This document shows positions 48,167-57,179 of a DNA stretch of 64,000 nt, one piece after another. This stretch comes from Paenibacillus mucilaginosus 3016. GTDB lineage: Bacteria; Bacillota; Bacilli; Paenibacillales; NBRC-103111. Each line of letters starts with the position of its first letter. Position 1 is the stretch's first letter. A model generated the notes under the pieces. It was not told the DNA's origin, did no database searches, and saw nothing but the letters and a program-made list of their open reading frames with translations. Location: positions 5,412,001 through 5,476,000 of the forward strand of contig NC_016935.1 in NCBI RefSeq assembly GCF_000250655.1, in the 5' to 3' direction. Position numbers and translations under genes: made by a program.

Positions 48167-48638
48167 GGGATGTTCCTCCCATCGAAGTAGGGCTTGCTGT
48201 ATGGTTCCGGCCGGCCCCAAGGGCGTCGGCCGTACCTCCGGATTCGGCACCGGAACCGCCTTTGGAGCTGCCTATTGTCAAAGCCTATGTTCAAGGGGTA
48301 TCTATACACGCTATGTACGATCGATGTTTCCCCCGCAGCCCTGGTGTGGATAAGAAAAAGATCCGGCTGCGGAGGAAGGTACGTTTTTACTGACGGTTAG
48401 GTGTGACGATGGTGCTGCGTGAGGCTCCAGACGGCTCCGTTCTGGAGATGAACGGGACAGTCCTGGATTGGCGGTGAGTCCATGCGGCCTGAGCGGTGAG
48501 GCGGTTGGGAAAGGCACCGCTGGCAGAATGGGGAGAAAATCTTCCAATTCGGTGAAAACGTTATCTTAACATCAGGGCCGCAGAGCCCCCGGAAGCACTT
48601 CCGTGCCCCTTGCCGGGGGGTGCCGGCTTGGCCGAGCC
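48167..48638. other. 472-bp intergenic region upstream of the exporter/NRPS operon
   Basis: No convincing gene. It should contain the promoter of the exporter/NRPS operon. A perfect TTGACA lies on the minus strand (48281-48276), but I see no -10 element at the right distance, so I do not call a promoter. Near the aminotransferase end, CCCCCGG (48586-48592) and CCGGGGG (48613-48619) form a strong stem enclosing a GGAAGCACTTCC palindrome, without a U-tract. Confidence 0.5.
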
Positions 48639-49922
48639 TTAAGTCGTCACCAGCAGATCCTGGGTCTCCTGGGAGATCACCTGCTGCATACTCGACTTGA
48701 TGATGTCGCAGCCGGCAGCCAGATGCTCCATCGAGACGGTAAGCGGCGGCATGATCTTCAGCACGCGGTCTCCTCTGCCGGCTCTTTCAATGATGAGCCC
48801 GTTCTCGAAGCAGAGCTCCGTCATCCGCTTCGCTCCGGCTTCATCCGTGAAGCCGGAGACGTCAATGCCCCAGATGAGGCCGAGTCCGCGGATTTCGATG
48901 GACGGATGCAGAGGCTTGATTTCTTTGTCAAGGAACGAACGTACAAACTCTTCCTTCTGCTTCACCTGGGCTTCCAGGGCGGCCCTGTCCCGGAACTCGA
49001 GTGCGGCTTTGGCCGCCACAAAAGCGAGCTGATTGCCGCGGAAGGTGCCGTTGTGCTCACCCGGCGTCCAGAGATCCAGCTCCGGCTTCAGCAGGAGAAG
49101 AGACATCGGCAGGCCGTACCCGCTGATCGACTTCGACAGGGTGATGAGATCCGGCTCGATCCCCGCACGCTCGAAGGAGAAGAATCCGCCTGTCCGGCCG
49201 CAGCCGACTTGAATCTCGTCGGTAATGAGCAGGATATCGTGCCTGCGGCACAGCTGGTGCAGACCGCGGAGCCACTGCGCGTCGACCACGTGAATCCCGC
49301 CTTCGGCTTGTACGGTTTCGAGCAGGATGGCGGCCGGCTTGTCGATCCCGGAGTGCGAATCATTCAGGATATTCTCGATATAGCCGAGCGTATCCATTCC
49401 TGCGAACGCCCCGCTCGGATGCGGCATGAACGTGATTCCGCCCAGCGGAAGCCCCGCCCCTTCCCTCATGGACTTGGAGCTTGTCGCCGACAGGCTGCCG
49501 AGCGACATGCCGTGGAAGCCGCCCATGAACGCGAACACCCCGGTTCTTTTCTTCGCCTTGCGAGCGAGCTTCAAGGCCGCTTCAACCGCGTTCGTTCCCG
49601 TCGGTCCGCAGAATTGAAGCTTGTAGTTCAGCTTCTTCGGCTCAAGGATCCGCTCCGAGAAGCTCTGGATGAACTCGCGCTTGGCCATCGTATACATATC
49701 CAGACCGTGCATAATGCGGTCGGAGGTCAAGTAATCGAGAATCCGGTCCTTAATATAATCGTTGTTATGACCGTAATTCAGTGCGCCGGCACCTGCAAAA
49801 AAATCAATATAAGCCCTTCCGTCCTCGGAGTACAACAAGTCCCCCTTGGCCCGGTCGAATACCACCGGAAAGCTTCTGCAGTAGGATCTAACGTTGGATT
49901 CCAGCTTTTCAAATATGCTCAC
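48639..49922 (-). CDS. ectB: Diaminobutyrate--2-oxoglutarate aminotransferase (EctB type)
   Basis: A class III PLP-dependent aminotransferase of 427 residues that forms L-2,4-diaminobutyrate from aspartate semialdehyde with glutamate as amino donor. The EctB signature is strong throughout: ESNVRSYCRSFP at the N-terminus, FFAGAGALNYGHNN, FPGPTGTNAVEAALKLAR-like (here QFCGPTGTNAVEA), LLITDEIQVGCGRTG, and the PLP-lysine stretch TLSKSISGYGLPM, then GEHNGTFRGNQLAF. GTG 49922 is the likely start because GATGGAGG lies 9 nt upstream; ATG 49931 abuts that site. No ectA or ectC is adjacent, so the inferred role is to supply Dab to NRPS modules 2 and 7 rather than to make ectoine. Same strand as the exporters but separated by 472 bp, so probably its own transcript. 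Confidence 0.93.
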   Translation of the reverse strand: MSIFEKLESNVRSYCRSFPVVFDRAKGDLLYSEDGRAYIDFFAGAGALNYGHNNDYIKDRILDYLTSDRIMHGLDMYTMAKREFIQSFSERILEPKKLNYKLQFCGPTGTNAVEAALKLARKAKKRTGVFAFMGGFHGMSLGSLSATSSKSMREGAGLPLGGITFMPHPSGAFAGMDTLGYIENILNDSHSGIDKPAAILLETVQAEGGIHVVDAQWLRGLHQLCRRHDILLITDEIQVGCGRTGGFFSFERAGIEPDLITLSKSISGYGLPMSLLLLKPELDLWTPGEHNGTFRGNQLAFVAAKAALEFRDRAALEAQVKQKEEFVRSFLDKEIKPLHPSIEIRGLGLIWGIDVSGFTDEAGAKRMTELCFENGLIIERAGRGDRVLKIMPPLTVSMEHLAAGCDIIKSSMQQVISQETQDLLVTT

Positions 49923-50148
49923 GCGCTTCATCCTCCATCGGAATTGGGATAAGATTTGCTTCATCCGTTCTGAACCTTCTGGCGTCATGGAGCAGAATAT
50001 TCTCGGCTGTCGTTTTCCGCATTTGTCGGTCCCCGCATGCCGGCTTGCTGGGTAGCCAGTGGACTGGTCTCTCGCGCACAGCTTGGATCGGGATATAAAT
50101 CCCTCCGGTTCCATGAACTAACATATTAGGAAAGGTGCTCCATGTAGG

Positions 50149-50178
50149 ATTATATCAAGATTTCGGAAGATGTATAAT
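50149..50178 (-). promoter_or_regulatory. Candidate promoter for the diaminobutyrate aminotransferase gene
   Basis: A perfect TATAAT on the minus strand (50154-50149) in AT-rich DNA, about 230 bp before the GTG start. The -35 element 17-18 bp upstream is poor. A second TATAAT on the plus strand (50173-50178) lies within the same stretch, so this may be a two-way promoter or just AT-rich sequence. Confidence 0.35.
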
Positions 50179-50404
50179 AAAGCTTTAGTTAAATTTGGCT
50201 TATCCAACACATGGAATTAATATTTTGCCGAAAAAGAGAGAATGGAGGATCACGCTGGGAATGGATTGCCATTCATCGAGGAATTCGACTCGAGTCGACA
50301 TTCAAGCGGGGGGCTGCCCGATGGGGGAGCTCTTCCCTGTAAGCATTCTCTGCCGGGTCTCCAAATCCTTGCGCTTTACGATAACTTAACAAGAACCTGA
50401 CGGC

Positions 50405-50530
50405 TGGCTGGCTGCCTGTTGGATGCTTGACTGGATACCTGCTGGATGCCTGGCTGGATCCTTAGCTGGATACCTGCTGGATGCCTGCTGGATACCTGCT
50501 GGATGCCTGGCTGGATCCTTAGCTGGATAT
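50405..50530. repeat. Tandem repeat array built on CTGGAT(A/G)CCTG
   Basis: A run of short degenerate units, CTGGATACCTG, CTGGATGCCTG and CTGGATCCTTAG. Within it a 42-bp block occurs twice without mismatch (50431-50472 and 50488-50529, period 57). It lies in noncoding DNA between the VWA-operon terminator and the aminotransferase promoter region. The open frames across it are low-complexity and lack ribosome sites. Confidence 0.9.
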
Positions 50531-50619
50531 TGGGCCGCATTGTTCGCACGTAAGGCACCCGTTCCAAGGACCGGCTCCCTCTTGTATCCCGCTGCTGCCA
50601 GCTGCACCTCCCTGCATGC

Positions 50620-50649
50620 AAAAGAGCCGGAGGGGTTCCCTCCGGCTCT
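50620..50649 (-). terminator. Intrinsic terminator of the VWA/MoxR operon
   Basis: A perfect 12-bp stem (AGAGCCGGAGGG with CCCTCCGGCTCT, 3-nt loop) followed on the minus strand by TTTTGC, 20 bp after the VWA stop codon. Confidence 0.88.
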
Positions 50650-50668
50650 CGCCTTGCTCGCGGTTTCT

Positions 50669-51889
50669 TTATTTGGCGGTTGTGACAGACCCGACCCGGG
50701 CGGCCAGCTCCTGCAGATCCTTGCCCTGCAGCGCCCCTTCGACCAGCTCCGCCAGCCGGTCCGGCGTGCACGCGAAGCAGGGGATGCCGAAGGAGGCCAG
50801 CTTCTTCGCCACCTCGGCATCGTAGGACGGCACCCCGCTGTCCGACAAAGCGAGCAGGCAGAGCACCTTGACTCCCGCCGCCCGCATCTCGCCCATGCGG
50901 CGGATCAGGGCCGCCTGGTTGCCCCCCTCATACAGGTCGGAGATCAGCAGGAAGAGCGTCTTGCCGGGCTCGGTGATGAACTGCTCGCAGTACGCGACCG
51001 ACTTGTTGATGTCCGTGCCGCCGCCCAGCTGGATGCCGAACAGCATATCCACGGGGTCGTCCGCACACTGCTCGCTGAGGTCCACCACTTCCGTATCGAA
51101 CACGACGACCCGCGTATCCAGCGCCGGCAGCGAGGCGAAGATCGACCCGATGACCGAAGCGTAGATCACCGAATCGGCCATGGAGCCGCTCTGGTCGATG
51201 TCGAGAATGACCGTCCATTCCCGGCTCCGGCGGGCGCGGTCGAAGTAATGGAAGCGCTCCGGAATCAGCCTTTTGCTCTCCCTGTCGTAGTGCTTCAGGT
51301 TGCTCGTGATCGTCTTCTTCCAGTCCATCCCGCTCAGGGAAGGCAGCGGCGAATGCTGCCTCCGGTTCAGGGCGCCGGTCACCGAACGGCGGATTTCATT
51401 CTCAAGCCGCTTCGCAATGTCGTCAACGACCGCCTTCACCAGCTGGCGTGCCGTGTCCTTGGTTTTCTCCGGGATACTTCCCTTCAGTGCCATCAGCGTC
51501 GCCACCATCCGGATATCCGGCTTCACCTGCGAGAGCAGCTCCGGCTCGAAGAGCAGCTGCCTCAGGCCCTTGCGCTCCATGGCATCGCTCTGGATCACCG
51601 AGACGACATCGCTCGGGAAAAAGCTGCGGATATCCGCCAGCCAGCGGGCGAGCCGCGGAGCGGACGGACCGGAGCCCGCCGACCTTCTCCGCCCGCTTCG
51701 GGGGTCTTCGTCCTCCCCGCCGAAGCCGCCCGAGGTGCCGTCATAGATGGCCGCCAGCGCCTCGTCCATCAGCTGCTGATCCCGGTCCAGCAGCGGTTCT
51801 CCGCCGCCGAGTCCGCTCAGCCGCTCCTCCGCCGCCTCGCCGAGAATCAGACGCCAGCGGCTCAGCTGGTCCTTCCGTTCTTCCGTCAT
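50669..51889 (-). CDS. VWA-domain protein (MoxR partner, YehP-like)
   Basis: A 406-residue protein with a C-terminal von Willebrand A domain. Metal-site (MIDAS) residues are complete: DIDQSGSM near residue 225, GGGTDINKS, and LLISDLYEGG. The N-terminal half is charged and has a Gly/Arg-rich linker (EDEDPRSGRRRS). No signal peptide, so cytoplasmic. The start codon abuts the stop of the DUF5682 gene (TAA then ATG), which implies translational coupling. VWA proteins of this kind are known adaptors for MoxR AAA+ ATPases, loading or sensing client proteins. It is the last gene of the operon and resembles E. coli YehP by arrangement. The client is unknown. Confidence 0.9.
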   Translation of the reverse strand: MTEERKDQLSRWRLILGEAAEERLSGLGGGEPLLDRDQQLMDEALAAIYDGTSGGFGGEDEDPRSGRRRSAGSGPSAPRLARWLADIRSFFPSDVVSVIQSDAMERKGLRQLLFEPELLSQVKPDIRMVATLMALKGSIPEKTKDTARQLVKAVVDDIAKRLENEIRRSVTGALNRRQHSPLPSLSGMDWKKTITSNLKHYDRESKRLIPERFHYFDRARRSREWTVILDIDQSGSMADSVIYASVIGSIFASLPALDTRVVVFDTEVVDLSEQCADDPVDMLFGIQLGGGTDINKSVAYCEQFITEPGKTLFLLISDLYEGGNQAALIRRMGEMRAAGVKVLCLLALSDSGVPSYDAEVAKKLASFGIPCFACTPDRLAELVEGALQGKDLQELAARVGSVTTAK

Positions 51890-54260
51890 TTAGAAATCAC
51901 CGAAATCATACTCGTTGAGTTCACTTAGCATCCCTCTCTCTTCTTCGGTCAATGGTTCCTGAAGCTGTTCCCCGGCCGCTGCGTCCGAGCCCCACAGCAT
52001 GCCCAGCAGATCGGCCACGGCCGCCTTCTCCCGCGGTTCGAACGCCCCGAACGCCCGTCTCAGGAACACCAGGGAGCGGCGGAACGGCTCGGGCTCCAGC
52101 GAACCGATGTACTCGTCAAGCTGGGCCCACAGATCCGAACGGGACAGCAGCGCATAGCGGTTGCGCATCGACAGGCCTTCGAACCAGCCGGCGCCGAGAT
52201 CCGCCGGAATCCCCGGCGACAGGCGCCGGGAAACCTCCTGCGAGCACTGCTCGGACGTAACGAGCCCCCGCTCCAGCAGGATCGCAAACGCATAGCCGGA
52301 CAGCTTCGCATTCCGGTCATCCCGCGAAGCGAGCTCCCACAGCCCCCGAACCCATTCCGCGTCATTCACCAGCTCCGCATGATCCTGAGATACACGGTGC
52401 ATCGCGTTCATCGCGGACAGAATGTCTCCTGCCGCCTCTTCGCTGCAGGCCGCCGCATCCGTCAGCAGCAGCGCGCCGCGCAGGAACAGCTGCGAGAGCA
52501 GCGGCTGGAGCGACTCCGTGCGGACCCGGCGCAGGTCACCGTAGCCGATGAGCACCGAGAGCTTCGATACCGCCGAGGCGATCGGCCCGAAGCTGCCGGC
52601 TTCCGCGGCCAGGGCCTGAAGCGTGATCCGGCCGGCCTCCATCGCTTCGGGCAGGCCGCACACGCACGCGTCCTCGATGATCGCCGACGCCTCGGCAAGA
52701 TCCGTGCAGTGCTCGAGCCGCTCCGCCAGCACGAAGGCGCAGGCAAGCTCGATCGTCTCGCCCTTCAAGGTGGACTCCACGATGCGGATCTCCGCTTCCG
52801 GCGTCCACTGGAGCACCCAGTGCTCCGCCCAGGTGGCGGCGTCCTGCCGCACCCGCTTCCTTGCAGCAAAAGGAACCTCAAGCAGCCGCAGCCGGTGCAG
52901 GAAGGTCGAGCGGCTTAAGTCGAGGAACGCCGCCTCCTCCGTCTTCACCCGGCGGTTCTCCCGCAGGTCGAGCTCCAGGTCGGCGGCGACGGCCGATTTG
53001 TACTTCTCCAGCTTGAGCCGCTTCAGGTGGCGGTTCATGTCGTCCTGCACCGGCGTCTGCGAGACGCCTTCGGGCAGCTCGCCGATGCGCGTCCCGATAT
53101 CCGCATGGGCCAGCGCCTCCGCCACCGGAGAGAGCTCGCCGTAGCCGAAGGCAACCACCGCAGCGTCCCGCAGCTCGCTCCACGTCGGCTGGGCGGCTCC
53201 GCGCAGGGAAGCCAGCGCCCCGGCCAGCCGCACCGCTTCAATGACCGATGCCGTGGATCGGTAGGTCCCCGATTCGCGGAGGCGGCCCGCAATGCCGGCC
53301 AAATACCGCGCCGGCAGGCCGCCAAGGTCGTCCTGCAGCAGGCCGTCCCACATCAGCTCGAAGTAGGCCGGAGCCGGGTTCCCGGCTCCGTAGCCCGAGT
53401 GCGAAGAGAGCCTGTAATACGAATAGGGCATGAGCGTCAGCTTGGTGGAGACCGCCGGCAGCTTCTTCAGCTCCCTGTCCGACATCGGCGGCAGGGCCGC
53501 ATCGAGTCCGGACACATGGTAGGCTCCCACCACGACAACAATCCGCTCCGCCGGGATGCCTTCCTCCATAACCGCTTTGATGCGTCGTCGCATGTAGGCT
53601 TCCCGTACGGCATTGACGGACGCTTCGTACGGGTCGGCTTCCCGCTCTTCGTCCTGCAGAAGCCCGCGCATCTCCGCCGAGAAGCGGGCGATGGCCTGAC
53701 GGTACCCCTCCGTTCCACCCTGGTGCTCGAAATACCGTTCCCAGTAGCTCTCATAATCCGGTTCCCCAGGCCAGCTCGGCAGCCTGCCGGTAGAGGCTGC
53801 GGCCCCGCCGGTAGAAGTCATGCCGCCGGTCAGCGGCTGCTGCGGGATCTTCCGCCGCCGAAGCATCAGCAGGCTCTCCGCCCGCTGCCGGCCCCTGCTC
53901 TCTGCGCAGGGCGTACAGCGGCACCGAAGCCGTGGTGGGCAGATCGATGAATTCGGCCCGCGCTCCCTGCTCCGCCGCCCAGAGCAGGGCCTGGTATTCC
54001 GGCGAATACGCGGCAAAGGGGAAGAGCAGCGTGCGCACCGGCACCCGGTCCGTATAAGCCAGCAGAGCCACAGGCGGCTTCACGCCCGTGCGCACCAGTC
54101 CGGGGATCAGACCGGTGGCATCCGACGGCCCCTCGACAAGCACTGCCAGCGGCTTCACTTCATCCAGCAGGCGTCGCAGATGGTAGCTTCCTGCCGGGGA
54201 CAGGTGGCGGATGCCGAAGATATGTATGTCCTTCATCCGCTGTGCAGGCGCAGGGCTCAT
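51890..54260 (-). CDS. DUF5682-type protein (YehM-like), frameshifted
   Basis: About 789 residues once a frameshift near 53765 is bridged. The start ATG 54260 overlaps the MoxR stop as ATGA. The N-terminal part has GIRHLSPAGSYHLRRLL, VLVEGPSD and, later, VVVVGAYHVSGLDAAL. These recall the paired motifs of the TraB/TIKI/ChaN-like superfamily (inference), so a metal-dependent hydrolase-type fold is possible. The long C-terminal half is helical with no motif I recognise. The break is at a CCCC run: frame one ends AELAWGTGL, frame two resumes EPDYESYWERY. Removing one base gives AELAWEPDYES. It sits between the AAA+ ATPase and the VWA protein, so it is probably the effector or client adaptor of that pair. 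Confidence 0.82.
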
Positions 54261-55348
54261 CCGTTCATCTCCCGGCAGGCGCTGTAGAGGCTGCGCCATT
54301 CCGAGCCTCGCTTCTTCATGACGTTCTCCAGGTATTCTTTCCATACGCCGCTGTCCTTGTCCTCATCCTTGACGATCGCCCCCTGAAGCCCGGCGGCCAG
54401 ATCCTCCGGCTCGATCGATCCGCTGCCGAAGGATGCAGCCAGGGCCATCCCGTTCGTGAGCAGGGAGATCGCTTCCGCCGTCGAGAGTACCCCGCTCGGC
54501 CCCTTCACCTTCTCCTTGCTGTCCAGCGTCACGCCGCTGCGGAGCTCGCGGAAGATCGTCACGACCTTGCGCACCGCTTCCTCTTCCGGCAGGGCCGCCT
54601 TCAGCTCGTAGTTCGCGGCGATCTCGCCGACGCGCTTGCGCACGATCTCCACTTCCGTCTCAAGATCCGCCGGGGACGGCAGCACGAGAATGTTGAAGCG
54701 CCGCTTCAGCGCGGCGGACATGTCGTTCACCCCGCGGTCGCGGGTATTGGCCGTCGCGATGATCGAGAATCCGCGCTCCGCGGGCACTTCCCGCGCCAGC
54801 TCGGGAATCGAGATCGTTTTCTCCGACAGGATGGAGATCAGCGCATCCTGCACCTCGGAGGCGCACCGGGATATTTCTTCAAAGCGGGCAATGCCGCCGC
54901 TCTCCATCGCCCGGTAGATCGGGCTCTTGATGAGCGCCGCATCCGAAGGGCCGTTTGCCAGGAGCATGGCATAGTTCCAGGAGTAGCGGATCTGCTCTTC
55001 GCTCGTGCCCGCCGTGCCTTGAATCACCTTGGATGAATCGCCGTGGATGGCCGCCGTCAGATTCTCCGACAGCCATGACTTGGCCGTCCCCGGCTCGCCG
55101 ATCAGCAGCAGCGCCCGGTCCGTCAGCAGCGTGGCGATCGCGATCTCCACCAGGCGGCGGTGGCCGATATACTTCGGCGTAATGTCCACGCCGCCGGCCC
55201 GGCCGCCCGTAATGTAGGTCAGCACCGCCCGGGGCGACAGCTGCCAGCCCGCCGGTCTCGGATCCCGGTCTTCCGCTTTCAGCGCTTCGATCTCTGCGGC
55301 ATACAAGCGCTCCGCAGGCAGGCGCAGTACATTGTTCGTTTCACTCAT
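54257..55348 (-). CDS. MoxR-family AAA+ ATPase (YehL-like)
   Basis: A 363-residue AAA+ ATPase. Walker A GEPGTAKS near residue 84, a Walker B region reading GGIARFEEISRC (E present, acidic partner atypical), sensor-1 IIATANTRDRG, and arginine-finger region ALKRRFN. The MoxR group acts as a chaperone-like remodeller working with VWA proteins, as here. Both ends overlap neighbours by ATGA (with the HEAT-like gene upstream and the DUF5682 gene downstream), so the three are translationally coupled. Cytoplasmic. It resembles E. coli YehL by gene order and length. Confidence 0.92.
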   Translation of the reverse strand: MSETNNVLRLPAERLYAAEIEALKAEDRDPRPAGWQLSPRAVLTYITGGRAGGVDITPKYIGHRRLVEIAIATLLTDRALLLIGEPGTAKSWLSENLTAAIHGDSSKVIQGTAGTSEEQIRYSWNYAMLLANGPSDAALIKSPIYRAMESGGIARFEEISRCASEVQDALISILSEKTISIPELAREVPAERGFSIIATANTRDRGVNDMSAALKRRFNILVLPSPADLETEVEIVRKRVGEIAANYELKAALPEEEAVRKVVTIFRELRSGVTLDSKEKVKGPSGVLSTAEAISLLTNGMALAASFGSGSIEPEDLAAGLQGAIVKDEDKDSGVWKEYLENVMKKRGSEWRSLYSACREMNG

Positions 55349-57137
55349 GATTCGATTCCCTCTCCTTTGTCGGCTTCGCCTTTTGATCCGTGTTCCTTAT
55401 TCCGGGCAACCAGCGCCGCTTCCTCCAGCGCCCGCCGGATGCCCTCGTTCTTCGCCTGCCCTGCCAGCCGCTCGAGCCGGTCGGCGGAGGAGGCGGGGAG
55501 CTCCTGCAGCAGCCGCTGCAGATCATATTCGATGTACCACCAGGAGCCGGCAAGCGTGCGCTGTTCGATGACGTGCAGCAGCCGCTCGGACGCCAGTGCC
55601 TCATCCATGCGGAAGAGCGCGGTGAGCAGCGGAGCCGGATTGTTCCCCCGCCGGCCTCCTTGTTCGTCCAGTTTGGCCAGCACATAAGCGGCGGCTTCCG
55701 GCTCAGGAGCCTCGGGTACAAAACGGCATACGAGCTCCTCCTCATCCAGCCGGATGAACAGCGGCAGCCAGCGGTCGTCCCAAGGCTGGGCCTCCCGGGC
55801 TTCACGGGCTCCGTCCCCGATGCGGGAGAGCCCCGTGGTCAGCCGCCGGATCGTCTGCAGCAGCTCCTTGGCAGCCGCTGTCTTCTTCTCCTGCACGTAC
55901 GGCGCGTACCGTTCATACACCGCTTCGGGAGGAAGCCGGCGCAGCGCGGCCCGCAGCGCGAACGAGATCAGCCGGTGGTTCCACTCGCCGTGAAGCGATT
56001 CGACAAATCCGAGCGCCTGCGGATCCCCTGACTCCAGCAGCAGGCCAGCCGCCTCCTCCTGGATCTCTCCCGTCTCCCTCTTCATGAAGTGCGGCGACGC
56101 CAGCAGCTTCTGCAGGAAGGAGAGAACGTCCCCCTCCCGCTTCGTTCCCAGGCTGGAGACGGTCGCGGCCATCCGGGCAATGAGCCCGGCTTCCGGCTTC
56201 TCCGCTCCGCCGAATTCGGCGAGCAGGCCCTCGGCATGAGAGAGCACCCTTGCCGTCAAGGCCGGGTCCTGGGACAGCCGGAGGGGCTCGACGGCCAGCG
56301 GCGCATCCTTCTCCGAGGCCAGGCATTCCATCAGGCGGTCCGCCGCCTTCGTCGACGGGATGCGGGACAGCGCCAGCAGCGCCGCTTCCCGGAGCTCTTT
56401 GCGCCGGCTGCGGCTGGCTTCCAGCAGGGCCGCTTCCTGGTCTTCATAGTCGCCGAGGATGCTTGCCGCCGCCACCTGCAGCTCCGCGGCCCCTTCCGCC
56501 AAGGCCGTCAGGTACAGCGAAGGATCGCCGGGCCCCTGAAGCCGGTGGATGGCAAGCAGCCTCCGGCCATCGGCCTTGCCCCCCTGCAGGTTCAGCTCCC
56601 GGAGCAGCAGCGGAACCGCCGGGCGCCGATGGCCGGCAGCACCCGCTCCTGCACGAACTCCGCGGTCTCCGCGTAGCTGTCCTCCAAGGCAATGACGGCC
56701 GGACGGTGGGTGCGGATATCCCCGAACAGCCCTTCTTCAAGAGCGCTGCGGATGATCTCGAGCCGGCCCGGCCCCCTCTCCGTCAGCGCGTCGATCAGGG
56801 GCTTCAGCTTCCGGTAAGGCACGTATGTCGTGCCTGTGGGGATGTCGGCGCCGGCCTCCACGAGCTCGCCCTGCGTATCGGTCCGCCCCTGCGTATACAT
56901 GACGGCATGCAGCAGCGTGCCCAGCTCGAGCAGGCGGCCGGGCGAGCTTTCGGCGTCCGATTCGACCAGCGCCTGCACGCCCTCCGCAAGCCGCCCCAGG
57001 ACCGGAGCCGCGTCCGCAAGCTTCTCCAGCCGCGGCTGCAGGGCACGCAGCCGGAGGTCGCCCGAGGCCATGCCGCTGCCGGCGATGAAGAGCCTGCGCA
57101 CTTCTTCGTGCAGCTCGGTCAGCACTTGTAGACTCAT
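55345..57137 (-). CDS. HEAT-repeat-like helical protein, frameshifted
   Basis: Two overlapping frames that join into about 597 residues if one C is added in the run near 56621: frame one ends VLPAIGARRFR, while frame two resumes VPLLLRELNLQGG, giving VLPAIGAPAVPLLLREL. That stretch and others (AAASILGDYEDQEAALLEA, ELREAALLALSRIPS) look like HEAT-type helical pairs, so a protein-binding scaffold is inferred. No catalytic motif is visible. It lies 42 bp after the SWIM gene and overlaps the MoxR start by ATGA. I do not recognise a named family. Confidence 0.8.
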
Positions 57138-57179
57138 GAGCCCTTCGTCCCCTTTTCTTCGATGTTGGTTTGGTTGTGG

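Noticed and set aside
48276..48281. Promoter of the NRPS operon at a perfect TTGACA
   Set aside because: No acceptable -10 hexamer 16-18 bp downstream on that strand.
48311..48547. A 78-residue minus-strand frame between the exporter and aminotransferase genes
   Set aside because: Pro/Ser-rich, no ribosome site, no recognisable feature.
49909..50124. A 71-residue leader-like frame overlapping the aminotransferase start
   Set aside because: No ribosome site at its ATG; I considered a leader peptide but its sequence shows no regulatory run of codons.
50195..50389. A 64-residue plus-strand frame upstream of the repeat
   Set aside because: No ribosome site and no family resemblance.
50405..50530. 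CRISPR array
   Set aside because: The units are short, directly adjacent and lack unique spacers, so it is a simple tandem repeat.
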